From: Geodermatophilaceae bacterium URHB0062
Lineage (GTDB): Bacteria; Actinomycetota; Actinomycetes; Mycobacteriales; Geodermatophilaceae
Reading direction: 5' to 3'
Length of the DNA stretch: 64,000 bases
NCBI GenBank assembly: GCA_000620185.1
Contig: JHVO01000014.1
Span: 1-64,000 of the forward strand
Part shown: positions 54,119-61,426 of the stretch, in pieces
Layout of the letters: the number at the start of each line of letters is the position of its first letter
Numbering within the stretch: position 1 is the stretch's first letter
Notes under the pieces: model-generated
Databases searched by the model: none
Seen by the model: only the letters and a program-made list of their open reading frames with translations
Told to the model about the DNA's origin: nothing
Position numbers and translations under genes: made by a program

Positions 54119-55017
54119 GACGCCGCAGCGGGCTTCGGCTGGCTTTCGTCGTGCTTTGGCTAGCGGCAACTGTGCTGGCCGCCGCGGTGCCGGCAAGCGC
54201 TTGCCAGTACACGTCCGGTTGCCCCGAAGTTGGCCTCGGCGGCGGAAACATCGATCTCGGCCTGTCGGGGCAGGCAGTGACCGACCTTGTATCTGGGGGC
54301 GGTTCGGCTGCCGCCGACTACGCCTGGCGGCTTAGAACGCTGTGCATGCTGGCCGACGAGGCCGAAGGCACATGCTCCCCCTTCGACATTCGTAACTGTC
54401 CGCAGGAACCCGGACGAGTCATCGGCTACTACCTCGTCCAGAAACGCCCGGTTGTTCGTCCGGATGGCACGGCCGTGATTCCTGTGCCGCCCGGCTTCGG
54501 CCCCGGGGACTTGGTTGGCACTTGGGAGACGATTCGAGAGGGCTGCATCGACATCACGTCACTGAACCCGCCGCCGTCTCCGGCGGAGGTCTTCAGCTAC
54601 TTCGAGCGGCTGCCACTGCCGACGCTCACCACCCAGCACCAGCCTCCGGGCGACGGCCTCTCCGGGTTGCCGGTCATCTTCTACACCGACTCCCCCACCA
54701 CCGAGACGTTCACCGTCGACATCCGCGGCTTCTCGGTGGTCATCAACGCGACCGCCGAGAAGTTCACCTGGCACACCGGCGACGCCACGGGCGAGATCGT
54801 CACGATCGACCCGGGCAAGCCGTATCCCGACCAGACGATCACGCACGACTACCGATCGGGCACCTACACGGCTTACCTCACGGTCACCTGGGGCGCGACG
54901 TTCACCGTGAACGGCAGCGCGCCGGCCGACGTCCCGGGCTCGACGACCACCGACGGCCCGCCGGTCACCTTCGACGTCCTCCAGGCGCGACCGGTCCTGA
55001 CCAACCCCTACGACTGA
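54115..55017 (+). CDS. Secreted protein with signal peptide, unknown function
   Basis: The protein has 300 residues from the ATG at 54115, coupled to the lipoprotein stop. It has a signal peptide (about 1-28, LAFVVLWLAATVLAAAVPASA) and several Cys in the first half. The second half (TFTVDIRGFSVVINATAEKFTWHTGDATGE, DYRSGTYTAYLTVTWGATFTVNG) has the alternating pattern of a PKD/Ig-like beta-sandwich. It is likely exported with its lipoprotein partner. Confidence 0.75.
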   Translation: MRRRSGLRLAFVVLWLAATVLAAAVPASACQYTSGCPEVGLGGGNIDLGLSGQAVTDLVSGGGSAAADYAWRLRTLCMLADEAEGTCSPFDIRNCPQEPGRVIGYYLVQKRPVVRPDGTAVIPVPPGFGPGDLVGTWETIREGCIDITSLNPPPSPAEVFSYFERLPLPTLTTQHQPPGDGLSGLPVIFYTDSPTTETFTVDIRGFSVVINATAEKFTWHTGDATGEIVTIDPGKPYPDQTITHDYRSGTYTAYLTVTWGATFTVNGSAPADVPGSTTTDGPPVTFDVLQARPVLTNPYD

Positions 55018-55083
55018 CCGGACCGTTAGGTCCGCATTGCGGATCTGGCCCAGCCGGATCGTCGGTCTGGTGCACTGTCAGGC

Positions 55084-55590
55084 GTGTCCATGGACGCCCC
55101 CGAGGTCATCGCGTCGCCGGGACGACTCCGGCCTCCGCGCCCGCCGTCGCGCTGGGCTGCTGCTCGCAAGGAGGCGACCGTCACGGCAGCGGCCGTGGCG
55201 GCGGGGTTCGCTCTGGCCGTGACCACGGTGCCGGCAACACCGTCACCTCAGCGAGTGGCCGCAACGTTCGTGCAAGCCCTGTTCGACGACGACTGGACCG
55301 CGGCGTCGACGGTGCTCTGCCGGGCCGACCGCGACCGCCTGGACCACGACACCTTCACCCGCGCGTTGGTCGCCCTCAGCGGGGGCTCCTCCCTTCCCTC
55401 CGATGTGGACCTGGAAGTGGACGACCCACGGCCGGCCCGAGGGTTGGCCGGTGCGCAGGCCACGGTGAAGATCACCGCGACGTCCGACGATCTGAACAGA
55501 AGGGACTGGGCCATCACCGGCAACATCCCCCTGCTCGTCGAGAACGGCGGGGTGCGTGTCTGTTTCGCGAGCGGAACTGCCAGCCGCTGA
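55084..55590 (+). CDS. Single-pass membrane protein with NTF2-like outer domain, copy 2
   Basis: The protein has 168 residues from the GTG at 55084 (an ATG at 55090 is possible). The plan is that of the gene at 52900: basic leader, transmembrane segment (TVTAAAVAAGFALAVTTVPA), then AATFVQALFDDDWTAASTVLCRADRDRLDHDTF, DVDLEVDDP, VKITATSDD and LLVENGGVRVCF. Two Cys at equivalent places suggest a shared disulfide. The two copies bracket the lipoprotein and the secreted protein. Confidence 0.7.
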   Translation: MSMDAPEVIASPGRLRPPRPPSRWAAARKEATVTAAAVAAGFALAVTTVPATPSPQRVAATFVQALFDDDWTAASTVLCRADRDRLDHDTFTRALVALSGGSSLPSDVDLEVDDPRPARGLAGAQATVKITATSDDLNRRDWAITGNIPLLVENGGVRVCFASGTASR

Positions 55591-55611
55591 CCAGGCAGTT
55601 CGTACGTCACC

Positions 55612-56352
55612 TCAGATGATGCGGATCCGCAGCCGGCGGAAGCCTCGGCCCTTGTTCTCCATCTTGGTCACCTCGACCCGCCCGACCATCGAGGTCGAGG
55701 GGACGTGGGTCCCGCCGTCCGCCTGCGTATCCAGACCGACGATGTCGACGATCCGCACCACCTCGATGTCCGGCGGCAGCAGGTTCGTCGCCGTGCGGAT
55801 GATGTCCGGGATGGCGAACGCCTCCTCGCGGGGCAGCGTCTTCACCTCGATCGGCCGGTCGGCCGCGATCTCCGCGTTGACCGACTCCGCAATCCGCTCC
55901 TTGAAGTCCGGCGGCACCTCGGCGAGGTCGAAGTCCATGCGCGCCGACAGCGGCTCCATGTTGCCGCCGGTCACCAGCGCGCCGAAGTCCCGGAACACGA
56001 CGCCGGTCAGCACGTGCAGCCCCGAGTGCGTGCGCATCAGCTGGGTGCGGCGCTCGTCGTCCAACGCGCCGCGGACCGCCGTCCCCGCCGGCGGAACCGG
56101 ATCACCCTCGACCGGGATCAGGTACAGCTCGTCGCCCTTGCGCGTGCCGACGATCCGGGTGCGGACTCCGCCCCACAGCAGCACCCCTTCGTCCGGCGGC
56201 TGACCTCCACCACCCGGATAGAAGGCCGACCGGTCGAGCACGATGCCCTGCTCCGGGTCGGCCGCCAGCACCGTGGCGTCCCACTCGCGGACGGTCGAGT
56301 CGGCGAGGTCCAGGCGATGCGTGTGGCCGTGGTGATCCGTCGATGTCGTCAC
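55612..56352 (-). CDS. Alanyl-tRNA editing protein (AlaX-like)
   Basis: The protein has 246 residues. DRSAFYPGGGGQPPDEG, MRTHSGLHVLTGVV with HxxxH (about 108-112) and QADGGTHVPSTSMVG are the AlaX editing-domain signatures that hydrolyse mischarged Ser- or Gly-tRNA(Ala). In many members the third motif is CGGTH; here Asp replaces Cys, a variation that may alter zinc binding. Cytoplasmic. Confidence 0.88.
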   Translation of the reverse strand: MTTSTDHHGHTHRLDLADSTVREWDATVLAADPEQGIVLDRSAFYPGGGGQPPDEGVLLWGGVRTRIVGTRKGDELYLIPVEGDPVPPAGTAVRGALDDERRTQLMRTHSGLHVLTGVVFRDFGALVTGGNMEPLSARMDFDLAEVPPDFKERIAESVNAEIAADRPIEVKTLPREEAFAIPDIIRTATNLLPPDIEVVRIVDIVGLDTQADGGTHVPSTSMVGRVEVTKMENKGRGFRRLRIRII

Positions 56353-56380
56353 GCGTTCATGCTGCTACGACGGCCGAAAA

Positions 56381-58336
56381 GTGTCAGAGGGAGCCTTTAG
56401 CGTCCCTGGTGTGTTCGACGGTGAGGCGCCTCCGATCCCGGACGACGCCGTGCCCATCCACGTGATGCCGCACGACCTCGAGCCGTCCCTCGGTGAGACC
56501 GAACTGGTCGCCGACATCTGGGCCGCCGACGCCCGTGAGTCCCGATACGTCGCCGAACGAGCCGCATCCATCGCCGCCCTCGCGCGACGGCGGCACATCG
56601 AACGCGACCGCGATTTCGGTCCGCTGGCCGGCCCGGGTCTCGACTCCCGCTACCGGCAGTCACCCTCGCTCGCCGAGGTCTCCGAGACCTTGGTGACCGA
56701 GCTCGCTCTCATCCGCCACTGCTCGGAGCACGAGGCCGAGATGCTGGCCGTCGAGGCGGTGCTGCTGACGACGAAGCTGACCGGCACCTGGAACGCGCTG
56801 TACGAGGGCCGGCTCGACGTCCGCAAGATGCGCGCGTTGGTCGACCTGCTCGACTCCGCCAAGCCCGACGTCGCGGCACAGATCGAGCGGCAGGTGCTGC
56901 CCCATGCCGAGCGGCTCACCGTCCCGCAGCTCCGGGGACGGGTCCGGAGGGCTCTGGCCCGCCTGGACGCCGATGCCCTGGAGAAGCGTCGCGCCGAAGC
57001 CGCTCGGCGCGCGAACGTCAGCCATCAGCCGATCGGCGACGGGATGAGCCGTCTCGTCGCCGACCTCCCACTGCCCCAGGCAGCCGCCTGCGTCGATGCA
57101 ATCGACCAGTACGCCCAGATGCTGCGCGCGGAAGGCGATGAGCGCCCGATCGGCGTCATCCGTTCGGCGGTGGCCGCCGACCTGATCCTGCGCCCTTGGG
57201 ACACCTCACGGCCGCCGGTGACGGCGCACCTCACGGTGCACGCGCCACTCGCCGCGCTCCGTCCCGGCGGCACCGGCAGCGAGCCACCGGCCGAGATCGC
57301 CGGCGAGATCGTCACCGCTGCGCAGTGCCGCGAACTTCTCGAGCAGCTGGACATGCTCGGCGTCCGGGCTGCGCCGGAGGGCGGCTGCGTCCTGGTCGCA
57401 GTGGGCGATCCGGTGACCGGCCGCCTCGTCGCGGTCGGTACCCGGAACGAGCTCCGTCGCGGAGCCGGCATCCGTCGGCGGCGCACCCGCCGCGGGCGGA
57501 CGGCGGGCACGAACGCCGGCGCACATCCGGCCGAGCGCCCAGTCGCCGGAACCGGCTCACGGGGGCGCTCGCCCGCCACGGACGACGGTCCCGGCCTCCG
57601 ACCACCCGGTGCCACCACCGCCTACCGCTCGACGCCCCGGCAGCGCCGGTTCATCCGCACCCGCGATCGCACGTGTCGCATGCCCGGGTGTCAACGGCGC
57701 GCCGGCCGGTGCGACATCGACCATGCCGTCGCGCACTCCGACGGCGGGCCGACGGACTGCTGGAACCTCTGCTGTCTCTGCCGCCGGCACCACCGCATCA
57801 AGACCTTCGCGCGTGGCTGGCGCTTCGAGCTGCTCGCCGACGGCCGGTTGATCGTCCGCACGCCGAGCGGTGTCTCGCGGGAGACGCGCCCACCGGGCTG
57901 GTGCTACGACGCCGAGCCCGACCCACCCTGGCTGGACGAGGAAGCGCCCCCCGACCGGCTCCTGTGCTCAACATCGGGTGACCGGGTGGAGACTCTCCGC
58001 GCCCGACCGCTACCGAACCGTTGCCTTCTCCAACACGGACGAGGACCGTGGAGCAAGCAGCGATGCCGCCGGGGCTCGCCGCCGATCCGGAAGGAGTGGT
58101 GGCATGCACGCCCGATCCACCACCGTTCACGGCAACCCCGCAGCCGTCGAGGTCGGTATCGCCTACGTCAGCGAGGCTGTGATGCCGACCGTGCTGGACA
58201 TGGACGGCTGCATCGGGCTCTCGATGCTCGTCGACCGCGACTCGGGCCGAACCATCATCACCTCGTCCTGGGCCGACGCCGAACTGATGCACCAGAGCGC
58301 CCTCAACATGAAGGACGTCCGCCGTCGCACTGCTGA
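56381..58336 (+). CDS. DUF222/HNH (13E12-type) protein with an aberrant, overlapping C terminus
   Basis: The open frame has 651 codons from the GTG at 56381. The DUF222 region (about 45-270) has RYVAERAASIAALARRR, LTGTWNALYEGRLDVRKMRALVDLL and LPLPQAAACVDAIDQYA. The HNH part (about 420-470) shows TCRMPGCQRRAGRCDIDHAVAHSDGGPTDCWNLCCLCRRHHRIKT, summarised as Cys pair, DIDH, N and HH. From about 57970 on the frame turns Arg-rich and runs 233 bases into the leader and coding region of ABM gene E in another frame. A frameshift, perhaps at the C-run near 57947, or a lost stop is likely; an alternative frame stops at 57981. The family is common and repeated in actinobacteria. Confidence 0.8.
   Translation: MSEGAFSVPGVFDGEAPPIPDDAVPIHVMPHDLEPSLGETELVADIWAADARESRYVAERAASIAALARRRHIERDRDFGPLAGPGLDSRYRQSPSLAEVSETLVTELALIRHCSEHEAEMLAVEAVLLTTKLTGTWNALYEGRLDVRKMRALVDLLDSAKPDVAAQIERQVLPHAERLTVPQLRGRVRRALARLDADALEKRRAEAARRANVSHQPIGDGMSRLVADLPLPQAAACVDAIDQYAQMLRAEGDERPIGVIRSAVAADLILRPWDTSRPPVTAHLTVHAPLAALRPGGTGSEPPAEIAGEIVTAAQCRELLEQLDMLGVRAAPEGGCVLVAVGDPVTGRLVAVGTRNELRRGAGIRRRRTRRGRTAGTNAGAHPAERPVAGTGSRGRSPATDDGPGLRPPGATTAYRSTPRQRRFIRTRDRTCRMPGCQRRAGRCDIDHAVAHSDGGPTDCWNLCCLCRRHHRIKTFARGWRFELLADGRLIVRTPSGVSRETRPPGWCYDAEPDPPWLDEEAPPDRLLCSTSGDRVETLRARPLPNRCLLQHGRGPWSKQRCRRGSPPIRKEWWHARPIHHRSRQPRSRRGRYRLRQRGCDADRAGHGRLHRALDARRPRLGPNHHHLVLGRRRTDAPERPQHEGRPPSHC
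58065..58075 (+). promoter_or_regulatory. Leader hairpin of double-ABM gene E
   Basis: GCC, loop GCCGG, GGC; ends 28 bases before the ATG at 58104, followed by CCGATCCGGAAGGAGTGGTG. It lies inside the over-long DUF222 frame. Confidence 0.4.
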
Positions 58337-58727
58337 GATCCTCTGCGGCACCACCGAGGTGGAGGAGTGGGAGATCGCCGTCCTGCACCGCCAGTGCCTG
58401 ACCGGACACACGCACCCGTGCACGCGGGTGGTCTGGACCGACGGCGACCCGGCCGGCATGGATCACCTGATCGACACCTTCCGCATGACGCTGCTGCCGG
58501 CACTCGACGAACTGCCCGGCTTCTGCAGCGTCAGCCTCATGGTCGACCGGGAGGCCGGCCGCTGCGCCACGGCGGTCAGCTACGAGAACCGCGCCTCCAT
58601 GGAGGCGGCCGGTGGACGCGCCCGGGTGCTGCGCAAGGAGTTCCTCCAGGCGACGGCCTCGACCATGATCGGCGCCGCCTCGTTCGACCTCGTCCTCGCG
58701 CACCTGCGCGTCCCCGAGACCGTCTGA
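58104..58727 (+). CDS. Tandem ABM-like protein E
   Basis: The protein has 207 residues with AVEVGIAYVSEAVMPTVL, GCIGLSMLVDRDSGRTIITSSW, then LIDTFRMTLLPAL and GFCSVSLMVDREAGRCATAVSY. It begins HARSTTVH and ends LAHLRVPETV. It starts inside the extended DUF222-HNH frame and is convergent, 18 bases away, with an acyl-CoA dehydrogenase gene. Confidence 0.75.
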   Translation: MHARSTTVHGNPAAVEVGIAYVSEAVMPTVLDMDGCIGLSMLVDRDSGRTIITSSWADAELMHQSALNMKDVRRRTAEILCGTTEVEEWEIAVLHRQCLTGHTHPCTRVVWTDGDPAGMDHLIDTFRMTLLPALDELPGFCSVSLMVDREAGRCATAVSYENRASMEAAGGRARVLRKEFLQATASTMIGAASFDLVLAHLRVPETV

Positions 58728-58745
58728 CAGCGGGAGGCTGAAGCC

Positions 58746-59810
58746 CTAGACCACCCGGGTCAACGCCGGCCAGAGACCGTCCGGACCGTCGTCCAGCAGC
58801 CCCGCCGCGAGCACCGGCGCCCAGGTCAGCTCGCTGCCCGCCTCGTCGCGCCACGCCCACAGTCGCCGCGTCAGGTGGTGCAGCTTGTGCTCCTGCGTGA
58901 ACCCGATCGCCCCGTGCACCTGGTGCGCCAGCCGGGCCACCACCTCGACGGCCGCCCCCGCCCGCACCTTGGCCGCCGCGCACGCGAGCACCAGATCGGC
59001 CGACCCTCGCTCGACCGCCTGGACGGCGGCGTCGGTCAGCGCCGTCACCGCGGTCACCTCGCCGGCCATCTCGGCCAGCTCCATCTGGATCGCCTGGAAC
59101 TTGCCCAGCGGCCGGCCGAACTGCTGCCGCTCCCCCGCGTACTGCACCGTCCACGCCAGCACCTGCTCCAGCGCCGCGGCCAGCTGCACGGCCCGCGCCA
59201 GCGCGAACCGCGCCCGCAGCTCCGACGCCTGCGCAGGCGTCAGCAGTGCCCCCGCAGCCGCGACGCCGTCCAACACCACCGATCCCCGCGGCTCCCCCGC
59301 CAGGTTGACCGCCGGCTCCACCGAGAGGCCGGCAAGAGTGACCAGCGCCAGCACCGGACCGGCGGGCCCGGACGTCAGCAGCGCGGCGTGCCGCGCGATC
59401 CCGGCCCACGTGATCTCCGCCGTCCCGGACAGCGTGAACCGCCCCGGCCCGTCTCCGTCGTCCGAGGCATGCGCCGTCACCCCGGGCGCCACCGCGACAG
59501 TCATCGGTTCGTCCGGCGCAGGGAGGTCGAGGTCGCGAGCCACCACCGCCGGGCCGGCGACCAGCAGGTGCTCGGCCACCGGCACCGCTGCCGCACCGGC
59601 AGCCAGTGTCCGCACGATCGCCACCGCATCGGCGAGCTCGCCGCCCGACCCACCGGACGACTCCGGCAGCCCGACCCCGGTCAGCCCGGCCTCGGCCAGT
59701 GCGGCCCACAATCCGTCGTCCCACCGCCGGTCGCCGGTCAGCACGAACGGGGGGAAGGCCGAAAGGATGTCTCGGACGGTCTCGACGACGAGGTCCTGAT
59801 CCGAGCTCAT
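58746..59810 (-). CDS. Acyl-CoA dehydrogenase family protein (second subunit of a pair)
   Basis: The protein has 354 residues from the ATG at 59810, overlapping the upstream dehydrogenase stop by 4 bases. Family features: GLWAALAEAGLTGVGLPESSGGSGGEL near the N terminus, YAGERQQFGRPLGKFQAIQMELAEM (about 215-240), and HQVHGAIGFTQEHKLHHLTRRLWAW (about 300-325). The middle domain is shortened and poor in FAD-contact residues, as expected for the partner subunit of an alpha2beta2 dehydrogenase of the kind used on sterol or CoA-linked ring side chains. The substrate is not known. Confidence 0.85.
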   Translation of the reverse strand: MSSDQDLVVETVRDILSAFPPFVLTGDRRWDDGLWAALAEAGLTGVGLPESSGGSGGELADAVAIVRTLAAGAAAVPVAEHLLVAGPAVVARDLDLPAPDEPMTVAVAPGVTAHASDDGDGPGRFTLSGTAEITWAGIARHAALLTSGPAGPVLALVTLAGLSVEPAVNLAGEPRGSVVLDGVAAAGALLTPAQASELRARFALARAVQLAAALEQVLAWTVQYAGERQQFGRPLGKFQAIQMELAEMAGEVTAVTALTDAAVQAVERGSADLVLACAAAKVRAGAAVEVVARLAHQVHGAIGFTQEHKLHHLTRRLWAWRDEAGSELTWAPVLAAGLLDDGPDGLWPALTRVV

Positions 59811-60967
59811 CGCAGGCCCAGCCCGCGCGCCACGATCCCCCGCAGGATCTCGTTCGTCCCGCCGCGCAACGTGTAGCCCGGCGCGTGCAGCTGCGCCTCG
59901 GCGAGCGCCCGGGCGAGCGGATCCGGCGACGACAGCGACGGCGTCACCTCGACGACCCGCCGGATCTCCTCGATCACGTCCCCCTCGAACGTCGTCCCCA
60001 CGTCCTTGACCAGCGCCGCCGGGATGTCCGGCAGCTCCCCTCGATCCAGCGCCGCCGCGATCCGCAGCGACAGCTGCCGCAGCGCCAGCAGCCGCGCCGA
60101 CAGCCGGCCCAGCGTCGCCAACCCCGCGGGGTCCGGTGACGCCCCGAGTCGACGAGCGAACTCGGCGACAAGTGGATATGTCGACAGGAAGCGCTCCGGC
60201 CCCGACCGCTCGAACGCCAGCTCCGCGGTCACCTGGTGCCAGCCGTCGCCCTCGGTGCCCAGCAGCATGTCCCCGGGGACGACGACGTCGTCGAACACCA
60301 CCTCGTTGAAGTGGTGGCCGCCGTCGAGGATCCGGATCGGGTTCACCGTGATGCCGGGCAGCGAGAGGTCGACCAGCAGCTGCGAGAGCCCCGCGTGCCG
60401 GTTCGAGGGGTCCGCCGGCGAGGTGCGTACCAGCGTGATCGCGTAGTGCGACACGTGCGCGTTCGACGTCCACACCTTGGCGCCGTTGACCACCCAGTCA
60501 CCGGAGCCGTTGCGCACCGCCCGCGTCCGGATCGACGCGAGATCGGAGCCTGAGTCCGGCTCGCTCATCCCGATGACGAAGTAGCACTCCCCCGCGGCGA
60601 TCCGCGGCAGGATCGACTGCCGCTGCTCCTCGGTGCCGTACCGCAGCAGGTTCGGCCCGGACTGCCGGTCGGCGATCCAGTGCGCCGCGACCGGGGCACC
60701 GGCGGCCAGCAGCTCCTCGGTGACGGCGTAGCGCTCCATCGCCGAGCGCTCATGCCCCCCGTAGCGACACGGCCAGGTCATGCCCAGCCAGCCGCGCTCC
60801 CCCAGCTTCCGGGAGAACGCCGGATCGACGCCGGACAGCCACGTGTCGACGTGCGTGGTGAACGTCCCCCCGGCCAGCTCGGCCGCCAGGAACTCGCGGA
60901 CCTCCGCCCGCACCTGCTCGGCGGCCTCCGACCGGGGGGCGGGCGCGAGGCCCAGCAGGCTGCTCAT
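59807..60967 (-). CDS. Acyl-CoA dehydrogenase family protein (first subunit of a pair)
   Basis: The protein has 386 residues. LGERGWLGMTWPCRYGGHERS (about 55-75), YFVIGMSEPDSGSDLASIRTRAVR (about 130-152), WVVNGAKVWTSNAHVSHY (about 160-177) and GYTLRGGTNEILRGIVARGLGL at the C terminus cover the flavin and substrate regions of the family. The coupled gene at 58746 makes the pair. Similar pairs in mycobacteria form alpha2beta2 FadE complexes; by analogy this is a specialised beta-oxidation enzyme. Confidence 0.88.
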   Translation of the reverse strand: MSSLLGLAPAPRSEAAEQVRAEVREFLAAELAGGTFTTHVDTWLSGVDPAFSRKLGERGWLGMTWPCRYGGHERSAMERYAVTEELLAAGAPVAAHWIADRQSGPNLLRYGTEEQRQSILPRIAAGECYFVIGMSEPDSGSDLASIRTRAVRNGSGDWVVNGAKVWTSNAHVSHYAITLVRTSPADPSNRHAGLSQLLVDLSLPGITVNPIRILDGGHHFNEVVFDDVVVPGDMLLGTEGDGWHQVTAELAFERSGPERFLSTYPLVAEFARRLGASPDPAGLATLGRLSARLLALRQLSLRIAAALDRGELPDIPAALVKDVGTTFEGDVIEEIRRVVEVTPSLSSPDPLARALAEAQLHAPGYTLRGGTNEILRGIVARGLGLR

Positions 60968-61011
60968 GGTCCGGTTCTACAGGGCGGCCGCCGGAGCGCG
61001 CCCGCCGGGGA

Positions 61012-61341
61012 TCAGTCCTCGGTCGGGTCGTCGTCCTCGGGCGGCTCGGATGCCGGCCCCAGCGCCAGCTGCCGGAGCTCGGTGACGACGTCGCTGGCCA
61101 CCGATCCGATCGACGTCAGCGCCCCCGACACCAGCCGACGGACGCCGGTCATGTCGAGGCCCAGCCCGGTCCCGAGACCCATCGACGGGTCCAGGCCGCG
61201 GAGCTCGCCGCCGGCCGGTCCGCGCTCGGCCAGCTCCGGCGACCAGCGCATCGCGTCACCCGACATCGACCAGTCACCGGTCGCACCGTCGATCGCCGTC
61301 GCGACCGGGTTGGCCGCCGCTGGACCGACCGCACCTGCCAT
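61012..61341 (-). CDS. Small acidic hypothetical protein
   Basis: The protein has 109 residues from the ATG at 61341, with GGGGGAGG five bases upstream. It is Ala/Gly-rich with a helical stretch (LVSGALTSIGSVASDVVTELRQLAL) and a tail of Asp and Glu. No domain is recognised. It lies alone between the dehydrogenase pair and the phosphatase gene. Confidence 0.65.
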   Translation of the reverse strand: MAGAVGPAAANPVATAIDGATGDWSMSGDAMRWSPELAERGPAGGELRGLDPSMGLGTGLGLDMTGVRRLVSGALTSIGSVASDVVTELRQLALGPASEPPEDDDPTED

Positions 61342-61426
61342 GACGCCTCCCCCGGGAGTGCCCTCCGTGCAGGATCCTCCGGTCGACGCGTTCGCACCAG
61401 GCACCTAGCGATCCAGGGGGCCCGCG

